Assembly: GCA_023374025.1 (NCBI GenBank)
Contig: SIJG01000011.1
Coordinates: forward strand, 1,431,317-1,495,316
DNA length: 64,000 nt
Reading direction: 5' to 3'
Source: Heterodera schachtii
Taxonomy: Eukaryota; Nematoda; Chromadorea; Rhabditida; Heteroderidae
The notes beneath the pieces are model-generated. The model saw only the letters and a list, made by a program, of their open reading frames with translations. It was not told where the DNA came from and did no database searches. Of this stretch, positions 44,974-56,269 are shown piece by piece. The position numbers were made by a program, and so were the translations under genes. Numbering within the stretch: position 1 is the stretch's first letter; every line of letters begins with the position of its first letter.

Positions 44974-45639
44974 AGAAGAAATCTTTTAAAGATTTTCAAT
45001 TTTATTTTTCATTTTTTATTTTGTAAACGATTTTTCATAATCCTTTAAACCAATTTAACTTTTTATCATTATTAATGCATTTTTGAAAAAATAAATATTT
45101 TTAACAGTGGGAACAATGTTTTTTGTCGAGAATCGAGAAATAATAACGAACTCGAGGGGGGGGGGGGGCTAGAGCAAAGAAAATTCCGAGAAATTTGCCG
45201 AGAACCGAGACTCATCACTATAAATTGATCACAACTCAGTTTGATACAATTTGATGCAGAATATGAAGAAATACAAAAAAGTTGTAAAGAAATTCGAAGT
45301 TTGAACAATTGCCAAGCAGAGAGATCAAGCTAGCAGTATTCAAAATAAAGGAAAAAAATAAATAAATAAAAAAACAAAACAAATAAAATAAACAATTATT
45401 TCTTTTTTAATGCCTGCTATTAAATTATGTAATGCAGCGCAAGACGTAGTTTGGCAACAAATCCGGTTCCATGTTCACATCGAAAGCCGGGAACCGAGAC
45501 CGAGAAGCGAAAAATCCGTGAATTTCGAAGTCAAGAATCGAGAACCAAGACTCTCGCACACGATTACGGAATCTTACAAAAATCCCATTAAAAATGCCGT
45601 TTTAGCCATAACCCAAAATGTCCAATGGAAACGCTAGCA
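44974..45639. other. Spacer of the inverted duplication
   Basis: AT-rich with a poly-G run (45157) and CCGAGAACCGAGA-like short repeats near 45190 and 45490-45560. No gene. Confidence 0.35.
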
Positions 45640-46256
45640 TTTTGAGAGTGATCTTTAGCCTAAGAGATATTTTTTAGACCGGTCAAATTGAGGTGAGCGT
45701 GTTAATTATGCAATTAATTAATTTAAAAAAATATAAAATTTCCAAAAAATAGAAACGCTAGGAGGCATTTTGAGAAGAGAATGATCATTAGCCTAAGATA
45801 TTTTTTAGACCGGACAGATTGAGGGCAGCGGGGTAATTATGCAATTAATTAATTATTTTTTAAAATATGAAATTTCCAAAAAATGGAAACGCTGCTGCGG
45901 TTTGCTGCCATTCCAATGTGTGTTCGTATTACACTTTATAAATAACAACTTGGGCGGCAATTGAACCTTTTTTATTTGCTTTAAAAAATATTTTGCGGTA
46001 TTAATTAAATAATTAATATTTTTGGGTGACTTTGAACAACGAATGGGGCCAAACCATTTATGCATCGAGAACAACGAGTTTTCGCTAAACTACTGGTGAA
46101 ATATTGGGGTTTTCAAAAGGCAAAGCTTTTTTAGTGGAGATTTTAAGTACAAAAAAGCCGAATTCTGCCGGTCTTTGCTCTTGAGAATGGACAACAAATT
46201 GCCCAAATTGATGGGCCCATTGCCCAAATTGCACTCAAAAACCCCGTTTCGTCCAC

Positions 46257-46263
46257 TATAAAA
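46257..46263 (+). promoter_or_regulatory. TATA box, secreted-protein copy 2
   Basis: TATAAAA, 117 bp before the start codon. TGGCAT (reverse of ATGCCA) lies between it and the start at 46274. Confidence 0.65.
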
Positions 46264-46373
46264 GGCGCCACAATGGCATTGAAGGGGCACAATCAGTCCG
46301 ATCACTGCACAACCGAGTCCATCATTTGCATTCCCACAAATCAATCACTGATCAGAATCACTTGAGCCCAACA

Positions 46374-47605
46374 ATGCACTGCAACTTCATGTTCATGACT
46401 TTGGTGTCCGTAACTTTGGCCGTGGCTTTGGCTGGGCTTGCCAACGCACAGGACAATGCCAATGCTGAGACAGGGTACGCATCAACTCAGTGCCGCCCGC
46501 GCCTGTGCGAATTCGTTTTTGAAATTTCAGTTTGCGAACAGCCCGCTCCGATCGTGTTGCCCTTCGCAAACGTCGCTTCATCGGTGATCTGATCGACCTT
46601 GGCAAATTTGCATTTGATACTGGCTGCAAACTGTTCCACACCGCCATTTGCGACTTGGGCAAAAAACGGAAGCGTGAGGCCGTCTACGGCAAAAACGAGC
46701 CGGCGCCAAACCCGGCAGCGGTGAACGAGTTCAAAGTCCTGCAGAGCACCCCTATTGACGAGCTTGTGGAAAAGGTGAAGAAGCAGCTGAGAGAAGTGGC
46801 GGAGAAGCCTGGCTTCAAGGATCTGAGCCCGGTGGACCAGGAAGACACACTTTTGGATGCAATCAGCGCAGACGATCAGTTTATGAAGGTAAAGCCAATT
46901 GTTGGGTGGACGAGCGGATTTCTATTGTTTAGGACCTCGTAAGAGAATCCATCGACGAGTCAGTGGTTGAGCTGCGCAAAGTGACGGACGACTTTGTCAC
47001 GTACTCTCATGCAAATTTGGAGGGGAGGAAGGCCATGAAGAAAGTGTTCGACGCCTACGAGAACACCTACAAGACGCCGAAGCAGAAGCTGGACAAAGTG
47101 AAGCAGCTGCAGGCGGAAATGCCGGATGACCTGCGCAACAGCCTGAAGATGACCACGGACCCTGAGGTGCTGAAGGAGGCGTCGTTCGCCTTCGGCGATG
47201 TGCCGACCTTCACCGGAATCACCAAGAGAGTGTCGGTGTTGCCGCCCAAATACTTGAGCATCAAAGGCCACGAACAATGCGTGGACAAGTATGTCGTGTA
47301 CGGTTGACACCAGGGATGGCATTCCTAGGCCCCAAAAATTTTCGGAATTCCGTGCCATCCCTGGTTGACATCAGTCGAGTGGGATTAATCCCACGATTTT
47401 CACTCAATCTAAATTAAATGAATGTTAAGGTTCCCCACTGGAAGCATGTACAAAGTGTGCTTGCCGGCAAAGAAGAAGTACGAATGCGCGGAAGACGCGT
47501 GGAAGGCACTCAATGTGAGAAAAAATGCAAAAATATTTTGAAAATTTTGTTGAATTTTAGGCATTGGAGGGCAAAGATAAGCTCGAGACGTGCCCTTCTT
47601 ACTGA
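46374..47605 (+). CDS. Secreted six-cysteine protein with NLS-like motif, copy 2
   Basis: Exons 46374-46474, 46531-46888, 46933-47297, 47430-47514 and 47561-47605 give 317 codons with no break. It has the same signal peptide (MHCNFMFMTLVSVTLAVALA), RKRR, KKRKR and six-cysteine layout as copy 1, with only scattered substitutions (for example ESVVEL for DSVVQL in exon 3). Intron 3 carries the 53-bp element at 47311-47363. The C-terminal module reads VVFPTGSMYKVCLPAKKKYE onward to TCPSY. It lies head to head with copy 1 and in tandem with copy 3. Function unknown; likely secreted from gland or other secretory tissue. Confidence 0.8.
47311..47363. mobile_element. 53-bp CAGGGATGGC mini-element in intron 3, copy 2
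   Basis: Inverted ends CAGGGATGGCA and TGCCATCCCTG with flanks GTTGACAC and GTTGACAT. The same insertion is in copies 1, 3 and 4, so it predates the duplications. Confidence 0.75.
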
Positions 47606-48177
47606 TGGAAAGAAGTGCGGAAGAAAAGCGCAGTCGGACTTAACGTTGCCATTTATCACATGCCAAACACATTTTGTCGGAATTTATTTAGTGAAAATGT
47701 AGAATAAAAACGAATTTAAAATTATGGAATTGTACGGATGTCGGCGGGGGGGGGGGGATGAGGTTCAACAGTTAGTTTTTGTCAGAAGATTTCTGGCCAA
47801 AAAAAACCGTATTCTGCAGTTTAAACAATTAATTAATGGCGTCCTCAATTTGTTCCGTGTCAAAAATGTCTCTTAGGCCAAAAATCATTCTCAAAATTGC
47901 TTTAAAAAATATTTAGCGGTATTAATTAAATAATTAATATTTTTGGGTGACTTTGAACAACGAATGGGGCCAAACCATTTATGCATCGAGAACAACGAGT
48001 TTTCGCTAAACTACTGGTGAAATATTGGGGTTTTCAAAAGGCAAAGCTTTTTTAGTGGAGATTTTAAGTACAAAAAAGCCGAATTCTGCCGGTCTTTGCT
48101 CTTGAGAATGGACAACAAATTGCCCAAATTGATGGGCCCATTGCCCAAATTGCACTCAAAAACCCCGTTTCGTCCAC

Positions 48178-48184
48178 TATAAAA
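48178..48184 (+). promoter_or_regulatory. TATA box, secreted-protein copy 3
   Basis: TATAAAA at the same distance (117 bp) from the start as in the other copies. Confidence 0.65.
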
Positions 48185-48294
48185 GGCGCCACAATGGCAT
48201 TGAAGGGGCACAATCAGTCCGATCACTGCACAACCGAGTCCATCATTTGCATTCCCACAAATCAATCACTGATCAGAATCACTTGAGCCCAACA

Positions 48295-49524
48295 ATGCAC
48301 TGCAACTTCATGTTCATGACTTTGGTGTCCGTAACTTTGGCCGTGGCTTTGGCTGGGCTTGCCAACGCACAGGACAATGCCAATGCTGAGACAGGGTACG
48401 CATCAACTCAGTGCCGCCCGCGCCTTTGCGAATTCGTTTTTGAAATTTCAGTTTACGAACAGCCCGCTCCGATCGTGTTGCCCTTCGCAAACGTCGCTTC
48501 ATCGGTGATCTGATCGACCTTGGCAAATTTGCATTTGATACTGGCTGCAAACTGTTCCACACCGCCATTTGCGACTTGGGCAAAAAACGGAAGCGTGAGG
48601 CCGTCTACGGCAAAAACGAGCCGGCGCCAAACCCGGCAGCGGTGAACGAGTTCAAAGTCCTGCAGAGCACCCCTATTGACGAGCTTGTGGAAAAGGTGAA
48701 GAAGCAGCTGAGAGAAGTGGCGGAGAAGCCTGGCTTCAAGGATCTGAGCCCGGTGGACCAGGAAGACACACTTTTGGATGCAATCAGCGCAGACGATCAG
48801 TTTATGAAGGTAAAGCCAATTGTTGGGTGGACGAGCCGATTTCTATTGTTTAGGACCTCGTAAGAGAATCCATCGACGATTCAGTGGTACAGCTGCGCAA
48901 AGTGACGGACGACTTTGTCACGTACTCTCATGCAAATTTGGAGGGGAGGAAGGCCATGAAGAAAGTGTTCGACGCCTACGAGAACACCTACAAGACGCCG
49001 AAGCAGAAGCTGGACAAAGTGAAGCAGCTGCAGGCGGAAATGTCGGATGAGCTGCGCAACAGCCTGAAGATGACCACGGACCCTGAGGTGCTGAAGGAGG
49101 CGTCGTTCGCCTTCGGCGATGTGCCGACCTTCACCGGAATCACCAAGAGAGTGTCGGTGTTGCCGCCCAAATACTTGAGCATCAAAGGCCACGAACAATG
49201 CGTGGACAAGTACGTCGTGTACGGTTGACACCAGGGATGGCATTCCGAGGCCCCAAAAATGTTCGGAATTCCGTGCCATCCCTGGTTGGCACCAGTCGAG
49301 TGGGATTAATCCCACGATTTTCACTCAATCTAAATTAAATGAATGTTAAGGTTCCCCACTGGAAGCATGTACAAAGTGTGCTTGCCGGCAAAGAAGAAGT
49401 ACGAATGCGCGGAAGACGCGTGGAAGGCACTCAATGTGAGAAAAATTTAAAAATATTTTTCAATTTTGTTGAACTTTAGGCATTGGAGGGCAAAGATAAG
49501 CTCGAGACGTGCCCTTCTTACTGA
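48295..49524 (+). CDS. Secreted six-cysteine protein with NLS-like motif, copy 3
   Basis: Exons 48295-48395, 48452-48809, 48854-49218, 49351-49435 and 49480-49524 close into 317 residues. It is nearly identical to copy 2, offset by 1,921 bp in exons 1-4. Differences include SDELRN for PDDLRN in exon 3. Signal peptide, RKRR, KKRKR and all six mature-chain cysteines are kept. The 53-bp intronic element is at 49232-49284. Being intact in three copies suggests selection for dosage or very recent duplication. Confidence 0.8.
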
Positions 49525-49779
49525 TGGAAAGAAGTGCGGAAGAAAAGCGCAGTCGGACTTAAAGTTGTCATCTAACACATGTCAACTCATTTTAATTTGG
49601 AATTTATTTAGTGAAAATGTAGAATTAAATAATATGAATTTTCAAAATTATGCGATTGTAGGGGTGGAGGGGGGGAAAGGTTCAACCGTTAGTTTTTGTT
49701 AGAAGATCAAGCATTTTTAGTGGAGATTTTCTGGCCAAAAAAGCTAAATTTATCCTTAAGACATACATAACACAACAAT
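49525..49779. other. 3' flank of copy 3
   Basis: Shared 3' unit sequence with a GGGGTGGAGGGGGGGAAAGG run near 49660. No gene. Confidence 0.35.
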
Positions 49780-50036
49780 ATATGGTTGATCATTCGATCA
49801 AGAAAAGAGAACAATTTTTATGAGCACGTCAATAATTCCATAATTCAAATTGATCGATCACTTCTCAGCAAATCATTCATTCACTTCTGCTGCTGCTGAT
49901 CACTTGGGCCGATCATTGCGTCAAGAAGCCTAAAAATAGAAACGAAAAAGATTTGAATTTTTGAAAAAGCATTCGCTGACCCATTCCCGATTTCGTCCTC
50001 TTTGATAATTTGGATGCTAATTTGATTCGACGGTTC
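49780..50036 (-). pseudogene. Inverted 3' fragment of the F-box-like gene
   Basis: Reverse complement of about 40770-41030, covering the end of exon 4 (QISIQIIKEDEIG-type), the last intron, the final exon and 3' flank. It has no upstream exons. It joins directly to a SPRY scrap (50036-50085, encoding FFTKNGLCLG-like sequence on the plus strand). Confidence 0.75.
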
Positions 50037-50085
50037 AAAAAAACGCCATTCTTCACCAAAAATGGGCTGTGTCTGGGTTTGTTAA

Positions 50086-50894
50086 AAAAAACAATAATAA
50101 ACAATTTTATTACACAAAAATTGTGAAGGGTAGGAATAAGAAGTGACCGAAAACAGTGGAGTACGATACGGTAGCTTACGGTAGCAAAATACAAGAATAA
50201 ACTGTAGGGAAAAGCATTTTGTTCCGATGCAGAATAAAGCAAAAGATTTTGTATACAAATACACAAAATTTTTCCCAAAAAAATTCTTATAATAGAGTAT
50301 TTCCGGGGGACCATGCATCATCAAACTTTCATTTTTTGAAATGTATAATAGGTAACTTTATTCCGGCAGGAGCAAAAAAATAGAGAAAAGGTTATGCGAT
50401 TCTGGCAAAATTTTTATTTTGGTTTCGATTCCCTCTCAGGTCTGCCATTTTGCCCAAACTTTAATGGACTAAAAACAAATTATTTAAAGTTTCTAAAATA
50501 AAATATATTATTTTAGTAATGCTGTCCAATTTACAATTTATCTCATCTTTCCTCCCATCCCATCATTTGCTTTCTTTTAAGGGGTCAGCGTTTTGCCTGA
50601 TAATTAAGAAAATGAAGGAGAGGCAAATTTTATGAGTTTTCTGTCCTCTCTTCGCCCATTTGGGTCATCCCATCATTTAAACTTCCGAATAAAATCTTTC
50701 ACAGCATAATTAAGTTGTTCTCAATTATAATAAAAAATGCTATGCCGTCCTTGGAACGAAGGACATTCTGAAAAGTTCTGAATATTCATGTCCAAGGGCG
50801 ACATTGAAACGATTGCTTTCTCCCCCCACAAATATTAATCAAAAAAATAAATTGTTTTGTGTGTTTTTTAAAATTGAAATTTTAAAAAAATCGA
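50086..50894. other. Upstream region of SPRY-F
   Basis: Inverted relative to the blocks upstream of SPRY-C to -E (GGGGTCAGCGTTTTGCCTGA near 50582; CCAAGGGCG near 50792). No separate gene. Confidence 0.4.
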
Positions 50895-53473
50895 ATGTCA
50901 CTTTCGGTCGGCAGCAGTTCATCTGAGGACGATTTCACACCTGATCAACCACAAATAACTGCTGAAGGTTAAGAAAAAAAAATTAAAAAGATGAATCCTT
51001 AGAAAATTAAAAATTTCGTAGAATTTAATTTTGCTTCATAATTGAGAAGTTAATGGCCCATCAATTACATCGTGGACAATCATAACTGAAAATCCTACGG
51101 AGACTGACTCTTCGGCACAACAGCAGCAGCAGCGAAAGCAGATGATGAGAAGTTGGCATTATGCCACGGGGAAGCCAAGCAGCAGAAATTCCAATGCCAA
51201 ATAAAGGTGGGAGGAAAAAAGCAATTAAAATAATTTTTAAATTCTCAGATTTTTACGATATTTTTTTTGAGCTTTTTTGACAGTGACTTTTTGTTGCGCA
51301 TTTTAACATTCCATTTCGTTTTTTTATAAGTATAGGCAAAAATGCAGAATTTCGTCCAAATTTTAGTTGTAAATCCATCGAAAATTAATTTTATTTAATG
51401 CCAAATTTTCTTTAATTCCCTCAAAAAACTTTTGATGTTTAAACTAAATATTTTTTTAACAGAAAATGACAATTGATGAAGAAATGAAGCAGCAAAAAGT
51501 GATGGCGCAATACATTTTGTTGTTGGAGAAGAAAGTTGCCAAAATGGAGCAGGAAAAAGAGCAACAGAAGAAGAAGAAAAATGAGAAATATGGTAGGATG
51601 ATTTGGGTTACTGTATCAAAACATATTTTAATTATTTGAAAGTGATTTATTTGTAAAGTTTCGGTCGATCAATTCATCAAAATGCAAAATAATCACTTTG
51701 CTCTTTTGGAACGGATCAGTGAATTGGAAAAGCAGCAACTGAAACAACAAAAACGGCAAGACGCGTATTACGATAATGAATACGGTACTGGTGTTAAATT
51801 CAAATAATTATTTATTCCTTTTAAATAAAAATCATTTTAAGGTTCCGAGCAATTCACCAAGTTGCAAAATGAACAGCAGCAGAAAATTATGGGAGAAACG
51901 AGTGGATTGAAAAAACAACAGCATAAAATGGTAAAACGTTGAATTGAGAGGGGAAAATGAATTTTTTTATTAAAAAATTGCAATTTTATCAATTTTACTT
52001 CGGGTTGGTCTCCGATCCGACCACTACCAGAGATTTTTTCAACGAAAATTCGAGGCTAAATTTACAGATTGCAAACGGTTGGGATGCCAATTTCTGTCAC
52101 AGTGACCTCGAAATAATTGGCAACAAATGTTTGACGGTCCATCACATTGGGGATGCAGTTTATGGTAAGTTTTGTTATTTTGTATTAAAATATTAGAGAT
52201 TGAAATTTGAAAAAATATTGGATTTTGTGAATTGCACTTGAAATACTGTTTTTTTGGATTCCTAATTCGGTTAAAAAAAGATCAAAAATAATTTAGTGTC
52301 TAAAAGTAAAATTTTATTAAAAAAAATTTCTAGTAAACTTCAAAAATCTGGAGAGAGAGAAAAGAAAGATTTTTGAAAATGATTTTACAATAATTCTTTC
52401 AAATTTTTCGTAAAAGGGAATGGTTAGACGCCTTCCGGAAAAGTTTTTTAAAAATTTGCTAACATTTTCAAAATTAATTTAATCCAAGAATGAAATCCCG
52501 GATATTTCTGGGAAAAATAATCTAGAAAACAATGACAGGACACAATTCTCATGTCCGACTTCTAAATGATTAATTTATACATATACATAAAGCATTTTTC
52601 TTCACAAAAGGACACCGCTCCGTCTATGCAAAACATCCGATTTTTCTGCTGAAAAATGATGAAAATGACTCGGCCAACAGTTTTTATTTTGAAATTTCGA
52701 TCAAAAAAATGAAAAAGTAAGATGAAACCTGTTCATTTTTAAAAAAAATTCATTTTCTACACGTAAATTTCAGTCGTGCCACCGTCGGATTCATCGCCCA
52801 AAGGCAAGTGCCATTGGATGAGCCAATTCACGCCATCAAAGGCACTTATGCGTACGTTAGCGAAGGCTATTTGTGGAAAAGCAGTTCCTACACCCTTGGC
52901 ACTGCCAAGAGATGTGAATACGGTGCTGGCGATACGGTCGGATGTGGCATTGATTTGGCCACTCGAAAGATTTTCTTCACCAAAAATGGCATTCGTTTGG
53001 GTACGAATAAATAAATTACAATCATATTCTGTTGCTAAGCATAGGGTCAGACGATGTCGGAATTTCGGGGATAAAAAAATTCATTAAACAAAAGTTTAAC
53101 AAATAAATTTAAACAAATTAAGCCTAAACCCCTTCATTGAGAATTTTTACGTTCAATTCTCGAAAAATTCTAAAGAAATGAGGCCTAATGGACTATTTTT
53201 GAGAGAATTTTGAAATTAAATTAAAATTCATAGTCCTTTTTTATTTAAATGTTTAATTTACTTCATTAATCAATTAGTGATAATTTTTCAGATAGCGCCG
53301 ATTTGCGCCTTAATCTTTCCATTCCGTCTGATGTTGGCCAACTTTTCCCATTCGTTTCATTGTGTGACTCTGATGACAAAATTGAGACGAACTTTGGGCC
53401 CAATTTCATGATGCCAGTGCGTTTCTTAAATTCCGCCAATGAACACAAAAAATTTTTAAACTTTAATACTTAA
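50895..53473 (+). CDS. Coiled-coil/SPRY protein, tail cut by an insertion (SPRY-F)
   Basis: Exons 50895-50967, 51050-51206, 51463-51592, 51659-51784, 51842-51930, 52068-52164, 52611-52716, 52774-53000 and 53292-53473. From 51463 to the stop the frame is continuous (319 codons including stop). Exon 2 has a 4-bp deletion and an in-frame TAA near its end, so the product must start at the ATG in the third exon (KMTIDEEMKQQ) or is lost. The SPRY blocks are NGWDANFCHSDLEIIG, HRSVYAKHPIFLL, YFEISIKKMK, VGCGIDLATRKIFFTKNG and IETNFGPNF. After NFM the exon runs into a 392-bp inserted element (53411-53802); the original Thr-rich hydrophobic tail continues at 53803-54033. The present protein therefore ends MPVRFLNSANEHKKFLNFNT. 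Confidence 0.6.
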
Positions 53474-53802
53474 GATAAAGTTTTTTTGGAAATCAAAGTT
53501 TAAAAAGTCTTGAGTCAGAATTTTTGGCCATTATTAGTTTATTGCATTTAATGAGTTTAAAATTTTTAAACAAATATAATATATAATGAAGGTCATGGCA
53601 AAAACATATAAAGTTTAATCTTTATAATTTTTTTATTTTAAGTATTTTTTTTAATTGTAATCTGATAGAGAACGATTGAGTTATTGAAGAAACCGTGAAA
53701 TATTATTAATTTAGTTGAATTTGAGTCAATTATGAATTTTTATGTGTTATATATATTTTGTTTTCGAATCCCTTGGCGGAATTTAAGAAACGCGTAAGCA
53801 CG
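53411..53802. mobile_element. 392-bp element splitting the last exon of SPRY-F
   Basis: Inverted ends include GCGTTTCTTAAATTCCGCCA and TGGCGGAATTTAAGAAACGC. The flanks are identical AATTTCATG (53402-53410 and 53803-53811), a 9-bp duplication of the kind made by Mutator-like elements (8 bp if one edge base belongs to the element). SPRY-C and SPRY-D show the uninterrupted coding site CCCAATTTCATG. Confidence 0.8.
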
Positions 53803-54033
53803 AATTTCATGACTATCACTCCGACGACGAGCAAATTTGTGCCAACAAATCTTGAAATTCTTTACACCATGCTAACGACGACGACAAGCATTATTCCACT
53901 GTTAAATCTTATTGAATTTATTATCTTATCTTTTTGGCTTTTGCGACTGCTCTTTTTCAAATTTATTTTAATTTTTATAATTTTTACAAAAAACATTTTT
54001 TCTAACCATTATCGATTCACCGTTTTCATGTAA
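53803..54033 (+). pseudogene. Severed C-terminal tail of SPRY-F
   Basis: This continues the paralogous exon: TITPTTSKFVPTNLEIL, a Thr-rich run, then hydrophobic IEFIILSFWLLRLLFFKFIL. It is out of reach of the present SPRY-F stop codon. Confidence 0.75.
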
Positions 54034-54584
54034 TGTTACGGCATTTTTTTTGTTAAATAATAAAGTGATGAAACATTTTGAGAGTGATCATTAGCCTAAG
54101 AGATATTTTTTAAACGGGACAAATTGAGGGAAGCGTGGCAATTATGCAATTAATTAATTATTTTTTAAAAAGGAAATTTCCAAAAAATGGAAACGCTGCG
54201 CGGCTGTTTTCCATACGAACTAAAAAAGTGCAAAACCATTCCAATGTGTGTTCGTATTACACTTTATGAATAACAACTTGGGCGGCAATTGAACCTTTTT
54301 TATTTGCTTTAAAAAATATTTTGCGGTATTAATTAAATAATTAATATTTTTGGGTGACTTTGAACAACGAATGGGGCCAAACCATTTATGCATCGAGAAC
54401 AACGAGTTTTCGCTAAACTACTGGTGAAATATTGGGGTTTTCAAAAGGCAAAGCTTTTTTAGTGGAGATTTTAAGTACAAAAAAGCCGTATTCTGCCGGT
54501 CTTTGCTCTTGAGAATGGACAACAAATTGCCCAAATTGATGGGCCCATTGCCCAAATTGCACTCAAAAACCCCGTTTCGTCCAC

Positions 54585-54591
54585 TATAAAA
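54585..54591 (+). promoter_or_regulatory. TATA box, secreted-protein copy 4
   Basis: TATAAAA, 117 bp before the start codon of the pseudogene copy. Confidence 0.55.
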
Positions 54592-54701
54592 GGCGGCACA
54601 ATGGCATTGAAGGGGCACAATCAGTCCGATCACTGCACAACCGAGGCCATCATTGGCATTCCCACAAATCAATCACTGATCAGAAACACTTGATCCCAAC
54701 A

Positions 54702-55767
54702 ATGCGCTGCAACTTCATGTTCATGACTTTGGCGTCCGTCACGTTGGCCGTGGCTTTGGCTGGGCTTGCCAACGCACAGGACAATGCCGATGCTGAGACA
54801 GGGTACGCATCAACTCAGTGCCGCCCGCGCCTTTGCGAATTCGTTTTTGAAATTTCAGTTTGCGAACAGCCCGATCCGATCGTGTTGCCCTTCGCAAACG
54901 TCGCTTCATCGGTGATCTGATCGACCTTGGCAAATTTGCATTTGATACTGGCTGCAAACTGTTCCACACCGCCATTTGCGACTTGGGCAAAAAACGGAAG
55001 CGTGAGGCCGTCTACGGCAAAAACGAGCCGGCGCCAAACCCGGCAGCGGTGAACGAGTTCAAAGTCCTGCAGAGCACCCCTATTGACGAGCTTGTGGAAA
55101 AGGTGAAGAAGCAGCTGAGAGAAGTGGCGGAGAAGCCTGGCTTCAAGGATCTGAGCCCGGTGGACCAGGAAGACACACTTTTGGATGCAATCAGCGCAGA
55201 CGATCAGTTTATGAAGGTAAAGCCAATTGTTGGGTGGACGAGCGGATTTCTATTGTTTAGGACCTCGTAAGAGAATCCATCGACGATTCAGTGGTACAGC
55301 TGCGCAAAGTATGTCGGATGAGCTGCGCAACAGCCTGAAGATGACCACGGACCCTGAGGTGCTGAAGGAGGCGTCGTTCGCCTTCGGCGATGTGCCGACC
55401 TTCACCGGAATCACCAAGAGAGTGTCGGTGTTGCCGCCCAAATACTTGAGCATCAAAGGCCACGAACAATGCGTTGACAAGTACGTCGTGTACGGTTGAC
55501 ACCAGGGATGGCATTCCGAGGCCCCAAAAATTTTCGGAATTCCGTGCCATCCCTGGTTGACACCAGTCGAGTGGCATTAAAATGAATGTTAAGGTTCCCC
55601 ACTGGAAGCATGTACAAAGTGTGCTTGCCGGCTAAGAAGAAGTACGAATGCGCGGAAGACGCGTGGAAGGCACTCAATGTGAGAAAAATTTAAAAATATT
55701 TTTCAATTTTGTTGAACTTTAGGCATTGGAGGGCAAAGATAAGCTCGAGACGTGCCCTTCTTACTGA
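54702..55767 (+). pseudogene. Secreted six-cysteine protein, copy 4, frameshifted
   Basis: Exon 1 (54702-54802) and exon 2 (54859-55216) are intact, with signal peptide MRCNFMFMTLASVTLAVALA, RKRR and KKRKR. Exon 3 (from 55261) has a 136-bp deletion at 55310 relative to copy 3, which shifts the frame and gives an early stop after LRKVCRMSCATA. The rest of exon 3, the intronic element (55503-55555) and exons 4-5 remain recognisable. A shortened secreted product with the NLS-like motif could still be made. Confidence 0.85.
55503..55555. mobile_element. 53-bp mini-element in intron 3, copy 4
   Basis: CAGGGATGGC ... GCCATCCCTG with perfect 8-bp flanks GTTGACAC (55495-55502 and 55556-55563). This is the best-preserved duplication among the four copies. 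Confidence 0.85.
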
Positions 55768-56269
55768 TGGAAAGAAGTGCGGAAGAAAAGCGCAGTCGGA
55801 CTTAAAGTTGTCATCTAGCACATGTCAACTCATTTTATATTTGGAATTTATTTAGTGAAAATGTAGAATTAAATAATATGAATTTTCAAAATTATGGAAT
55901 TGTACGGATGGCGGGGGGCGGTGGAGGTTCAACCGTTAGTTTTTGTTAGATCAAGCATTTTTATTGGAGATTTTTTGGCCAAAAAAACCGTATTCTGCCG
56001 TTTAAATAATTCATTAAGGGCGTCCTCAATTTGCCCGTGCCAAAAATGTCTCTTCGGCCAAAGATCATTCTCAAAATGCCCCCTCATTGAATTTAATATT
56101 ATTCAAGATTTATTTAGACAATTAAGCGTAAACTTAGTCAGATTTGCATGGATTTCATGTCTTAGACCAGAAATTTTTATGCCGAATTGGTAGTAGTGAA
56201 AAATGCATTTTTGATCACTATTATAAACAAGGAACTGTAAAAATTGGACAAATAATTACTGATTAATTG

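Larger units (their letters stand above)
45640..47905. repeat. Right arm of the 2.3-kb inverted duplication
   Basis: Inverted partner of 41630-43930; see that entry. Confidence 0.75.
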
